Shown here one piece after another: positions 1 through 6,147 of a stretch of 10,167 bases of DNA. The notes under the pieces are model-generated. The model had not been told where the DNA came from, searched no databases, and saw only the letters and a list, made by a program, of their open reading frames with translations. Each line of letters opens with the position of its first letter. The stretch's first letter is position 1. Where the stretch lies: the NCBI GenBank assembly GCA_938001985.1, contig CALLBE010000157.1:1-10167 (forward strand), given 5' to 3'. The DNA comes from an uncultured Verrucomicrobiales bacterium (GTDB lineage Bacteria; Verrucomicrobiota; Verrucomicrobiia; Verrucomicrobiales; Akkermansiaceae). Made by a program: the position numbers and the translations under genes.

Positions 1-905
1 GGTCTGCCTGTGGTCGCACCAAACTCCATCCCTTTGGCATGGAACTGGCTCGCAATCTCGTCATTCTCAGTCACAAAAGGACCTTCACCCACACGAGTCG
101 TGTACGCCTTGGCAACACCAACCACACGGTCGATTGCTGTCGGTGGAAGACCACTTCCTGTACAAGCGCCACCGGCTGTGGTTGAAGAGCTGGTCACATA
201 AGGATAGGTACCAAAATCAACGTCGAGCAAAGAGCCTTGAGCGCCTTCAAATAAAATCGTTTTGTTCTCTTTCCAAGAATTGAAAAGAGGCGGAATGGTG
301 TTCGTAACGTGTGGCTTCAGGCGATCCAACGCAGGCTTCAGTTCAGCCAACATGGTGTCCGCGTCATAAGCTTCCAATCCGATTGAGGTTAAGTACTCGT
401 TGACCTCCACCAAACGTTCTTTAACCAAACGCTCAAATTTCGACCAATCTTCGATTTCACACAAACGGATTCCGATACGATTCGCCTTATCGGCATAAGT
501 TGGGCCAATTCCGCGTTTCGTCGTTCCAATCTTCTTGTCGCCAAGTTTTGCCTCTCTAGCACCGTCTAAACCACGGTGAAATGGCAGCACCAAGTGAGCG
601 CGGTCAGAAATCAATAACTTCTCAACAGAGACATCAACACCTTGTGCTTCCACCTCTCTGATTTCTTCACAAAGTCCAATCGGGTCCATCACCACTCCGT
701 TACCAATAACGCAGAGTTTACCATCCCAAAGGATACCTGATGGCACTAAATGAAGCACATACTTTTGCCCATTGGCAATCACCGTATGGCCAGCATTATT
801 GCCCCCTTGTCCACGAACAACGACGTCCGCTTTCTCTGTTAAAAAATCAACGATTTTTCCCTTGCCCTCATCGCCCCATTGAAGGCCACAAACGATTGTG
901 TTCAT
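1..905 (-). CDS. purA: Adenylosuccinate synthetase (partial, C-terminus beyond window)
   Basis: This cytosolic enzyme makes adenylosuccinate from IMP, aspartate and GTP, the first committed step from IMP to AMP. The reading frame is open from the ATG at 903-905 to the left edge, giving about 301 residues of the roughly 425 usual for the family. It starts MNTIVCGLQWGDEGKGK, the GTP-binding loop with the catalytic Asp12. The general-acid His40 lies in NNAGH. Further family blocks are IGTTKRGIGPTYADK (IMP binding), FEGAQGSLLDVDFGTYPYVTSS and TTRVGEGPF. The last visible residues, GATTGRP, start the GTP-recognition region. Only 8 bases separate the carA stop from this ATG, so the two are almost certainly co-transcribed and may be translationally coupled. 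No Shine-Dalgarno site precedes the ATG. Identity is certain from the motifs. Only the missing end is unseen. Confidence 0.97.
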   Translation of the reverse strand, partial: MNTIVCGLQWGDEGKGKIVDFLTEKADVVVRGQGGNNAGHTVIANGQKYVLHLVPSGILWDGKLCVIGNGVVMDPIGLCEEIREVEAQGVDVSVEKLLISDRAHLVLPFHRGLDGAREAKLGDKKIGTTKRGIGPTYADKANRIGIRLCEIEDWSKFERLVKERLVEVNEYLTSIGLEAYDADTMLAELKPALDRLKPHVTNTIPPLFNSWKENKTILFEGAQGSLLDVDFGTYPYVTSSSTTAGGACTGSGLPPTAIDRVVGVAKAYTTRVGEGPFVTENDEIASQFHAKGMEFGATTGR

Positions 906-913
906 ATCAATAA

Positions 914-2071
914 TTATTGGTCGGTTTTATATTTGGCAACTAAGTCAGCAAATTCTTCGAAAAAGTAGCTAGCGTCATTTGGCCCCGGAGCCGCCTCTGG
1001 GTGATACTGAACCGCAAACACAGGAAGTGATGCGTGAGCAATACCCTCAACCGTTCCATCTGACAAGTTCACGTGTGTCACGTTCACTTCTTCCGGCAAT
1101 GAGTCTTGATCAATCGCAAAACCATGGTTTTGAGACGTGATGCTGACTTTATTGCTTCTCAGATCCTTAACCGGCTGATTACCGCCACGGTGACCAAACT
1201 TCAATTTGTAAGTTTTACCACCCAGCGCATGCGCTAAAAGTTGACACCCTAGGCAAATACCAAACACAGGCACTTTCCCTAAGAGTTGTTGGATTTCTCC
1301 ATAAAGATAATCAAGAGCGGCTGGATCCCCAGGACCGTTTGAAAGGAAAATACCGTCTGGCTTCATTGCCAACACTTCAGAAGCAGGCGTTCTAGAGTTC
1401 ACCAAGGTGATATCAAACCCAACCTGTCTTAAATTCCTAAGAATATTGTATTTAATCCCAAAGTCGTAAGCAACCAGCTTGTACTTCGTTGGCTTGAGCT
1501 CATGGTAATTCTCTGAGCGATTCATTGAGAAGTTAGGAATATCCCATCTTCTAAGCTCTAAACTAGAATCGGTGAGTTGATTAATGCCCTCAACTGATAC
1601 TTCCTTAACAAAATCTGAACCCGCCATGCTTGGAGCCGACTGAGCCGCCTTAACAGCCTCTTCAGCTGAAAGCTCAGTTGTGATACACGCTTGCATCGCA
1701 CCAACTTCGCGCAAGTGCTTGGTCAATGAACGAGTGTCAATTTCCTCAACACCAATAATATCGTGTTCTTTAAAGTATTCACCCAATGACTGAGTGGCTC
1801 TAAAATTAGAGACAACAGGTGAGAGTTCCTCAATAATCAATCCTCGAACATGAGGACCGGAAGACTCAGCATCTTCGACATTAACCCCGTAATTACCAAT
1901 TTCAGGGTAGGTCATTGTTACAATTTGTCCGCGATAAGAAGGATCAGTGATGATCTCTTGATATCCAGTCATTGAAGTATTGAAGCAAATCTCCCCAGTA
2001 CTGGTTCCAGAGGATCCAAAAGCAGTACCTTTATATACTTTACCGTCAGCTAGTGCAAGAATCGCGTCCAT
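914..2071 (-). CDS. carA: Carbamoyl-phosphate synthase small (glutaminase) subunit
   Basis: CarA hydrolyses glutamine and passes ammonia to CarB, which makes carbamoyl phosphate for pyrimidine and arginine synthesis. The 385-residue length is normal. Residues 1-150 are the CPSase small-subunit N-terminal domain (GEICFNTSMTGYQEIITDPSY at about 26-46, typical of the family). Residues 195-380 are a class I glutamine amidotransferase domain. The nucleophile elbow GICLGCQ has Cys273, and QYHPEA has His357 and Glu359, completing the triad. SNGPGDP at about 244-250 is the oxyanion region. The start is the ATG at 2069-2071, which gives the standard N-terminus. It has no Shine-Dalgarno site but lies directly behind a small 5-bp hairpin (2072-2089). 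carB is not in the window. The stop is 8 bases before purA, an unusual pairing that joins pyrimidine/arginine and purine synthesis in one transcript. A 66-base, A-rich gap separates it from the deacetylase gene upstream. Confidence 0.97.
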   Translation of the reverse strand: MDAILALADGKVYKGTAFGSSGTSTGEICFNTSMTGYQEIITDPSYRGQIVTMTYPEIGNYGVNVEDAESSGPHVRGLIIEELSPVVSNFRATQSLGEYFKEHDIIGVEEIDTRSLTKHLREVGAMQACITTELSAEEAVKAAQSAPSMAGSDFVKEVSVEGINQLTDSSLELRRWDIPNFSMNRSENYHELKPTKYKLVAYDFGIKYNILRNLRQVGFDITLVNSRTPASEVLAMKPDGIFLSNGPGDPAALDYLYGEIQQLLGKVPVFGICLGCQLLAHALGGKTYKLKFGHRGGNQPVKDLRSNKVSITSQNHGFAIDQDSLPEEVNVTHVNLSDGTVEGIAHASLPVFAVQYHPEAAPGPNDASYFFEEFADLVAKYKTDQ

Positions 2072-2137
2072 GAAGCGTTGAACAGCTTCTTACGTTACGA
2101 CTTTCTTTCAAGAACTTTTTTGCTTTCTTTTGATAAT

Positions 2138-2932
2138 TTATAGAGCGGGCTCGACTGCAGCACGCTTCTGAAGCATTGCGGCTCGGTTGATGAGCTGACT
2201 CACTGTCACAAACTCATAACCTTGAGCTTTTAATCGAGTGATTGTCTCAGGAATCGCGTCCACACTGGAAGCGTGAAGATCATGAACCAATAAAATACTA
2301 CCATTGCGAGTGCCCTTAACCAGACGATCAGCCACCACGGAAGGCCCAGGGCGTTTCCAGTCTAGAGGGTCCACGTTCCAGAACACGATCGGATAACCAA
2401 ACTCTGCCTTAATATTATAACGCTGATGAGTCTTAAGCGCCGCATAAGGAGGTCTAAACAGAGTCGGGTACAATCCTGTCGCTCTCAAGATTGCATCTCG
2501 ACCACGAACAAGCTCTGAACGCACCCCTGCGTCTCCTAACTTCGAAAGATTGGCATGCGTGTAGGTATGGTTCCCAATTTCATGACCTTCTCTGACAATC
2601 CTTCTCGCAATATTAGGGTACTGATCCACTCGGTTACCAATCACGAAAAACGTAGCTGGAACACTATGCGCTCTTAAGATATCCAACAAGCGCGGTGTAT
2701 TCACCGGATGCGGCCCATCATCGAAGGTTAAGGCAATACGCTTCTCCAGAACACTCCCGCTGTAATAATTAACCTTCACCCCAGGAGGCAAGGTCTTAGG
2801 CAAGCCATTACGCATCGCTAAATTATACGGCTGAGCAGGCTGATTCTCAACTTCTTCAGGCACTTGAGCTTCAGGAGAAATTCCGCAACTCGCCAACAAA
2901 ACAAGGATAGGGATCAGGTGAATTAATTTCAT
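2138..2932 (-). CDS. Polysaccharide deacetylase lipoprotein (NodB fold, carbohydrate esterase 4)
   Basis: This is a predicted cell-envelope enzyme that removes N- or O-acetyl groups from a polysaccharide, most likely peptidoglycan or another amino-sugar polymer. The true substrate cannot be read from the sequence. Residues 1-16 are a lipoprotein signal peptide with lipobox LLASC, so Cys16 would be lipidated. Residues 17-60 are a Pro/Glu-rich linker. The NodB domain spans about 64-250 with all five motifs: TFDDGP (Asp71 base, Asp72 metal), HTYTH (metal His122 and His126), RPPYA (Arg160), the DPLDW segment at 188-192, and LVHDLH (His217). All catalytic residues are present, so it should be active. 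It lies 15 bases after the L,D-transpeptidase-fold gene, suggesting one operon and a shared envelope role. No Shine-Dalgarno site is seen. The family is certain, the substrate is not. Confidence 0.93.
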   Translation of the reverse strand: MKLIHLIPILVLLASCGISPEAQVPEEVENQPAQPYNLAMRNGLPKTLPPGVKVNYYSGSVLEKRIALTFDDGPHPVNTPRLLDILRAHSVPATFFVIGNRVDQYPNIARRIVREGHEIGNHTYTHANLSKLGDAGVRSELVRGRDAILRATGLYPTLFRPPYAALKTHQRYNIKAEFGYPIVFWNVDPLDWKRPGPSVVADRLVKGTRNGSILLVHDLHASSVDAIPETITRLKAQGYEFVTVSQLINRAAMLQKRAAVEPAL

Positions 2933-2947
2933 AATAATAGAGAAAGT

Positions 2948-3421
2948 TTATAGATGGATGTGAACCTTAGTCCCTTCTTCGCAAATTTCAAATAGATAAA
3001 TCAAATCCTCTTCACTCACTCGAATACAACCATAACTGGCCTTACACCCCAACAAAGACTCCTGATTGGTTCCGTGTAAATAAATATACCGATCGTGAGT
3101 ATTTTCATTCACTTCTTCAGCTCCAGAAAGCCATAAGATACGAGTCAAAATGAGATCTGAGTCCGCATCAAACGCACCTGAATCACTCAGCCAATTACCC
3201 ACAGGAGCACGCCCCTTAAACACAGTCCCTCTAGAAGCAAGCCCTCCAATCTTCTCTGCAATTAGAAAATCACCTAGAGGCGTCTTATTCGAGCCCTCTT
3301 CAACACCTTCTCCAAACTTAGAGCTGGAAACAAAAAAAGAAGCAATCACTGCTTCTTTTTCATTCAGAACAAAGAGTTTTTGCTCTGCTAGGGAAATACG
3401 AATATGCAAACGCAAGCCCAC
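2948..3421 (-). CDS. L,D-transpeptidase (YkuD-fold) protein without signal peptide
   Basis: YkuD-domain enzymes form 3-3 peptidoglycan cross-links or attach proteins to peptidoglycan through a catalytic Cys. Almost the whole 157 residues is the domain. The active site is complete: HGTN at 116-119 (His116) and ASYGCIRV with Cys132 and Arg134. The block KTPLGDFLIAEKIGG (46-60) and the segment ILTRILWLSG (91-100) match a compact subfamily that also lacks an obvious export signal. No signal peptide or membrane segment is visible. It is therefore either cytoplasmic, exported by another route, or acts on something other than mature peptidoglycan. The boundary given uses the GTG at 3419-3421. A TTG two codons later (3413-3415) gives MRLHIRIS and is better placed behind the Shine-Dalgarno-like GAGGTG, so it may be the real start. 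The upstream frame closes at the secG stop. It lies between secG and the deacetylase. Confidence 0.88.
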   Translation of the reverse strand: MGLRLHIRISLAEQKLFVLNEKEAVIASFFVSSSKFGEGVEEGSNKTPLGDFLIAEKIGGLASRGTVFKGRAPVGNWLSDSGAFDADSDLILTRILWLSGAEEVNENTHDRYIYLHGTNQESLLGCKASYGCIRVSEEDLIYLFEICEEGTKVHIHL

Positions 3422-3424
3422 CTC
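3419..3424 (-). promoter_or_regulatory. Shine-Dalgarno-like site GAGGTG for the L,D-transpeptidase-fold gene
   Basis: On the minus strand the bases read GAGGTG, a six-base match to the anti-Shine-Dalgarno complement AAGGAGGTGA. The distance from GAGG to the TTG at 3413-3415 is 5 bases, a normal spacing. If this is the ribosome site, the GTG at 3419-3421 is part of it rather than the start codon. It is the only convincing Shine-Dalgarno match I found ahead of any gene here. Confidence 0.45.
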
Positions 3425-3439
3425 ACCAAAGGATAAGGA

Positions 3440-3901
3440 TTAGTTAGCGTCTTTCTTATCGCTATCAGCTCCCGCCTCAACCTCAGTCGATGCAGGCACT
3501 GCTTTTTCTTCAGCTACCGGCTCTTGGCTTTGCTTCACGCTTTCAACTTCAACAGCAGGAGCAACGACCTTAGCAGGCGCCACCTCAGGAGCAGTCTCTT
3601 CTACTTTTTCAGCCACAGGCTCTTTAACCAAAGAAGTTGTTTTCTGTGAACGGCTCACAACAATACCTAAGATCAATGTCACAACAATAAACGCAATTGC
3701 TAGGTTACGCGTTGCTTTCTCAAGCACATCTGTTGTTCTCGCACCAAACATCTGGTCCGTCATTGCTGAACCGAAAGCAGCCCCCAATCCTTCTTGTTTA
3801 GGTCTTTGCATCAAAACAACCAAAATAAGAACCAGCATAATTAGAATATCTAAGCCGGTTACAACAGGAACTAAAATGTCAGAAATATCACCAATGATCA
3901 T
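3440..3901 (-). CDS. secG: Protein translocase subunit SecG
   Basis: SecG is the small inner-membrane partner of SecYE that assists SecA-driven protein export. Starting at the ATG at 3899-3901 the protein has 153 residues. Membrane segment one is about 9-31 (ILVPVVTGLDILIMLVLILV). The conserved cytoplasmic loop follows (LMQRPKQEGLGAAFGS, then FGART at 52-56). Segment two is about 66-83. Residues 84-153 form a long low-complexity tail rich in Ala, Val, Glu, Pro and Lys, ending SDKKDAN. Given the usual two-span topology, the tail should face the periplasm. Proteobacterial SecG tails are much shorter. The frame stays open upstream to a GTG at 3946, but that extension is polar, atypical for SecG, and contains the promoter, so I reject it. 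The stop is 18 bases before, and in the same frame as, the L,D-transpeptidase-fold GTG. Function is certain, the start fairly so. Confidence 0.92.
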   Translation of the reverse strand: MIIGDISDILVPVVTGLDILIMLVLILVVLMQRPKQEGLGAAFGSAMTDQMFGARTTDVLEKATRNLAIAFIVVTLILGIVVSRSQKTTSLVKEPVAEKVEETAPEVAPAKVVAPAVEVESVKQSQEPVAEEKAVPASTEVEAGADSDKKDAN

Positions 3902-3910
3902 GGAAGACGG

Positions 3911-3939
3911 AATATGAGCGATGTGAAATCTCTTGTCAA
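3911..3939 (-). promoter_or_regulatory. Candidate sigma-70-type promoter for secG and downstream genes
   Basis: On the minus strand a perfect -35 TTGACA (3934-3939) is followed after exactly 17 bases by CATATT (3911-3916, 4 of 6 matches to TATAAT). Only 9 bases lie between the -10 and the secG ATG at 3901. A start point 6-8 bases after the -10 would give a leader of about 1-3 bases, a leaderless or near-leaderless mRNA. The match is direct, the activity is inferred. Confidence 0.6.
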
Positions 3940-4000
3940 GCCACACAATTTACGGAATAGATATATCCGACTTTTTGAGCTCTTTGGAACGCTCATTTTT

Positions 4001-4075
4001 GGGTTCATAGTTTAATGGATAGAACATCGGTTTCCGGAGCCGAGGGTCTGGGTTCGATTCCCGGTGAGCCTACCA
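4001..4075 (+). tRNA. tRNA-Arg (anticodon CCG)
   Basis: A complete cloverleaf of 75 bases can be folded by eye. The acceptor stem is GGGTTCA with TGAGCCT (7 bp, including a G-U at the top and one inside). The D stem is GTTT with GAAC around the loop AATGGATA. The anticodon stem is TCGGT with GCCGA, enclosing loop TTCCGGA. The T stem is CTGGG with CCCGG around TTCGATT, with a 4-base variable loop. The anticodon CCG at 4034-4036 reads the arginine codon CGG. Discriminator A4072 and an encoded CCA (4073-4075) follow. It is the only gene on the plus strand between the left edge and rlmH. No convincing promoter is seen in the 55 bases upstream. Confidence 0.96.
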
Positions 4076-4124
4076 AACTTGAGCAACCTCAACGACATCC
4101 GGCTTTCCCAACAAGCTCTATCAA

Positions 4125-4156
4125 AAGATTTGAAGGCTTTTATACCCTCAAATCTT
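4125..4156. terminator. Hairpin between convergent tRNA-Arg and peptidase-like gene, probable bidirectional terminator
   Basis: A 9-bp perfect inverted repeat, AAGATTTGA (4125-4133) and TCAAATCTT (4148-4156), has a 14-base loop in which GG and CC can add two pairs after one mismatch. It starts 11 bases past the stop codon of the minus-strand gene and about 50 bases past the tRNA. On the minus strand the stem runs into CTTTTG, a short U run. On the plus strand there is no U run. The position suits transcription stop for both genes, but the weak U tract keeps this moderate. Confidence 0.5.
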
Positions 4157-4167
4157 GATTTCAAAAA

Positions 4168-4929
4168 CTACATCCCAACCACTCCTGAGATGCTGAATTG
4201 GTAGTCCTTAAATTCTCTCTGTAATTTCTTAAAGAAAGTAAAACGCTTGGACTTCACTAACAATGCTGGAGCATCACCTACAGAAGTCTTCCCTTGAACC
4301 TGAATTTCATACTGGCGACCTCCATACGAATCAGCCACTTTAATATCCAACCTATCTCCCACTTTATTAACCCCAAGAACCACTAAGAAATGTCCACTAA
4401 AGGGCACCCATTTACCACCATCTATGTTGAACTCACTGGCATTCACATACATCACCAACTCAAGCGTCGGAGCTCCACCTCGCTCCAAACTTCTGGTAAT
4501 CGAATCATACAACAAAGAACTCGCCTCTCCCCCATCACGCTTCCTCAAGTCCTTGCGCTTATACTTCTCTTGCCAGAACATACCTCGCTTAAAGCTGTTT
4601 AAGTAGTCCACATAATCTTCAGCGTTCATCATATCCTTCTCAGACCACAACTGAGCGCCTGGCCTTGTTCGGGAAGAAACAGAGGCTTTCTTGTAAATGC
4701 TGTATCTTAAGGTTTGCGCATCAGTCTCTTGGTTGTACTTTGATAACGCTTTATTCCATTTACCTTTAGAATACCTCAAGACGTTTAGCGCGGCTGACGG
4801 ACCACAAGCCACTTCAGAAACCGCCAATTGATCAAACGGCTTTTTTTCTATCTGCTGAGCATACAACCACTCAGCTTGAACACTCCCAAATAAAAACAAT
4901 ATAACCAGCTTTATCAACGTCCGAACCAT
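4168..4929 (-). CDS. Secreted papain/C39-like cysteine peptidase-fold protein of unknown role
   Basis: I do not recognise a named family member. Residues 1-24 look like a signal peptide (MVRTLIKLVILFLFGSVQAE, then WLYAQQ), so the 253-residue protein is probably exported. The mature part has the layout of the C39/papain-like superfamily: Cys42 in VACGPSAALNVLRY at the start of a helix, His180 in the hydrophobic strand SGHFLVVLGV, and Asp200 in VADSYGG. These can form a Cys-His-Asp triad, so an active peptidase or transglutaminase-like enzyme is plausible. Residues 60-135 are polar and very rich in Lys and Arg, without a recognised domain. No bacteriocin exporter or clear substrate gene is adjacent. 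The ATG at 4927-4929 is the only start that includes the full signal peptide, and it has no Shine-Dalgarno site. It is divergent from rlmH, 25 bases away. Fold assignment is an inference from three motifs, function is unknown. Confidence 0.8.
   Translation of the reverse strand: MVRTLIKLVILFLFGSVQAEWLYAQQIEKKPFDQLAVSEVACGPSAALNVLRYSKGKWNKALSKYNQETDAQTLRYSIYKKASVSSRTRPGAQLWSEKDMMNAEDYVDYLNSFKRGMFWQEKYKRKDLRKRDGGEASSLLYDSITRSLERGGAPTLELVMYVNASEFNIDGGKWVPFSGHFLVVLGVNKVGDRLDIKVADSYGGRQYEIQVQGKTSVGDAPALLVKSKRFTFFKKLQREFKDYQFSISGVVGM
4876..4905 (+). promoter_or_regulatory. Candidate promoter for rlmH inside the peptidase-like gene
   Basis: On the plus strand TTGAAC (4876-4881, 4 of 6) and TATAAC (4900-4905, 5 of 6) are separated by 18 bases. 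The predicted start near 4912 would give a leader of about 43 bases before the rlmH ATG. Because the divergent gap is only 25 bases, any rlmH promoter must lie in the signal-peptide region of the neighbouring gene, as this one does. It lies in AT-rich coding sequence, so a chance match is possible. Confidence 0.35.
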
Positions 4930-4954
4930 CTTATTATCTTACACTACTCTACTC

Positions 4955-5398
4955 ATGAAAGTTCAGATTATTATAATTGGCACCAAACCCAAGCACCTTT
5001 TTGCAAAAAAAGGCATGGAAGAGTACCTCAAACGCCTGACTAAATACGTTTCAGCCTCTTTACTGCCCCTAAAAGATGGAAAACCAGAAGACGTAGCCAC
5101 CCGAATCCTTCAAGCATCCGAAGGGTCTTACCGAGTCGTTTTAGACGAACGAGGCGAAATACCGTCAACTTCAGCTTTCGCAAAAAAAATATCGGCATGG
5201 ACAGACAACCCACAAATTAAGAAAGTCAGCTTCATCATCGGCGCCTCAGATGGGCACACCGAAATCATTCGTAAAAAAGCTGATTACTTATTAGGCCTCA
5301 GCAAGCTCACCTTGATGCATGAAATAGCCTTGGTGGTTTTGCTTGAGCAAATTTACCGAGCCTTCACCATACGCAATGGTGAGCCCTATCATCGTTAA
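4955..5398 (+). CDS. rlmH: 23S rRNA (pseudouridine-1915-N3)-methyltransferase RlmH
   Basis: RlmH uses S-adenosylmethionine to methylate N3 of pseudouridine 1915 in helix 69 of 23S rRNA, acting on the assembled 70S ribosome. It is a small SPOUT (trefoil-knot) homodimer, and 147 residues is close to the usual 155. The family signatures are all visible. MKVQIIIIGT is the first strand. VLDERGE is at 62-68. FIIGASDGH (93-101) is the SAM-binding loop. The C-terminal block contains MHEIALVVLLEQIYRA (121-136) and ends GEPYHR. The ATG at 4955 gives a standard N-terminus without a Shine-Dalgarno site. It is transcribed away from the peptidase-like gene and towards cysH, whose stop is 13 bases beyond its own. 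It looks like a stand-alone transcription unit. Confidence 0.97.
   Translation: MKVQIIIIGTKPKHLFAKKGMEEYLKRLTKYVSASLLPLKDGKPEDVATRILQASEGSYRVVLDERGEIPSTSAFAKKISAWTDNPQIKKVSFIIGASDGHTEIIRKKADYLLGLSKLTLMHEIALVVLLEQIYRAFTIRNGEPYHR
4970..4975 (-). promoter_or_regulatory. Candidate -10 element for the peptidase-like gene inside rlmH
   Basis: A perfect TATAAT on the minus strand lies 40 bases upstream of the ATG at 4929. It would start transcription near 4963 with a leader of about 34 bases. No good -35 is found 16-18 bases upstream. A second -10-like GATAAT (4933-4938) is too close to the ATG to serve it. Confidence 0.27.
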
Positions 5399-5411
5399 AC
5401 AACGAGTGTGA

Positions 5412-6140
5412 TTAAATCTGGAAGTCCTGATCTTTACTCACTTCGTGCAATCCACATTCGTACTTTGCACCGCCAAAACGAGTGGCTTCGACATCGCCAT
5501 TCGCCTCTTTTAAGGTCTTCGTAGAGTGCCAATCCCCCATCGTCACATAACCCTTGCACTCAAGCGGGTGCTTAGGAATGCCATGATCATAATAAAAAGA
5601 AGCCACCCTAGCATCCACCCAGTCTAAAATTGGATAAACCTTAGTCGTGTTCTTTTGAGGTTCGACAATAGAGCGCGTCGCTCTTGATTGAGATTGAGTC
5701 CCACGCAACCCACTGAGCCATATATTGCGATCCAACTCTTTGATCGCGCGGTTCATAGGCTCAACTTTATTCAACTCAGAATACTTAACCAAGCCCTCTT
5801 GTCCTTGCGTCCAGAGCTTACCATGAAGCGCCTCTTGTCTAGCCGCAGTAACCCTTGGATTATAAACCCTTAAATCAACAGGAAACTTCTCCATTAGAGT
5901 CTCCATATACTGATAGGTTTCTGGAAAAAGGTAGCCGGTATCAACAAAGACAACTGGCATTTTCGGTGCGTTCTCAGAGATTAGCTTGAGCATCACCCCA
6001 GCCTGAAGCCCGAAGCTGGTGCTTGCGACCATTTGATCTCCCCATTGCTCATAGAGAAAGGCCACACGATCCTGAGACGAAAGAGGTTTTAATTCTTCCG
6101 CCAACGCAGTGGAGTCAGCAATATTACTTGTGGTTAACAT
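5412..6140 (-). CDS. cysH: Phosphoadenylyl-sulfate (PAPS) reductase, thioredoxin-dependent
   Basis: CysH reduces PAPS to sulfite and PAP with electrons from thioredoxin or glutaredoxin. The 242-residue length is normal. The nucleotide-binding block is ASTSFGLQAGVML (39-51), followed by VVFVDTGYLFPETY (63-76), GLRGTQSQSRA (144-154) and PILDWVDA (170-177). The C-terminal YECGLHE carries the catalytic Cys229. Besides it there is only one other cysteine (Cys195). The CysCys...CysXXCys set that binds a 4Fe-4S cluster in APS reductases is absent. The sequence therefore points to a PAPS rather than an APS reductase, which implies APS kinase (CysC or CysNC) and ATP sulfurylase elsewhere in the genome. 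It is the last gene of the cysJIH operon. The ATG at 6138-6140 follows a strong hairpin and has no Shine-Dalgarno site. Confidence 0.94.
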   Translation of the reverse strand: MLTTSNIADSTALAEELKPLSSQDRVAFLYEQWGDQMVASTSFGLQAGVMLKLISENAPKMPVVFVDTGYLFPETYQYMETLMEKFPVDLRVYNPRVTAARQEALHGKLWTQGQEGLVKYSELNKVEPMNRAIKELDRNIWLSGLRGTQSQSRATRSIVEPQKNTTKVYPILDWVDARVASFYYDHGIPKHPLECKGYVTMGDWHSTKTLKEANGDVEATRFGGAKYECGLHEVSKDQDFQI

Positions 6141-6147
6141 GGCAAAC

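Noticed and set aside
10..201. Plus-strand open frame at the left edge
   Set aside because: It is the antisense shadow of purA, whose protein reads without interruption on the other strand.
2072..2089. Small hairpin (GAAGC/GCTTC) directly before the carA ATG, as a pyrimidine-responsive attenuator
   Set aside because: Only 5 bp with an 8-base loop, no U run and no alternative pairing partner or leader peptide seen. It may be chance.
3902..3946. N-terminal extension of SecG from a GTG at 3944-3946
   Set aside because: The 15 extra residues are polar and unlike SecG N-termini, and they overlap the best promoter in the window.
3974..4000. Terminator-like TGAGC/GCTCA hairpin followed by five T just upstream of the tRNA on the plus strand
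   Set aside because: The stem is 5 bp with a 10-base loop, there is no plus-strand gene upstream to terminate, and it would block the tRNA.
4001..4167. tRNA-Arg as an integration site for a genomic island
   Set aside because: No repeat of the tRNA 3' end, no integrase and no foreign-looking genes are found nearby.
4933..4938. GATAAT as the -10 of the peptidase-like gene
   Set aside because: It ends 3 bases before the ATG, so transcription would begin inside the coding sequence.
5392..5405. TCGTT/AACGA hairpin overlapping the rlmH stop as a terminator
   Set aside because: Five base pairs, no U run on either strand, and part of it is coding sequence.
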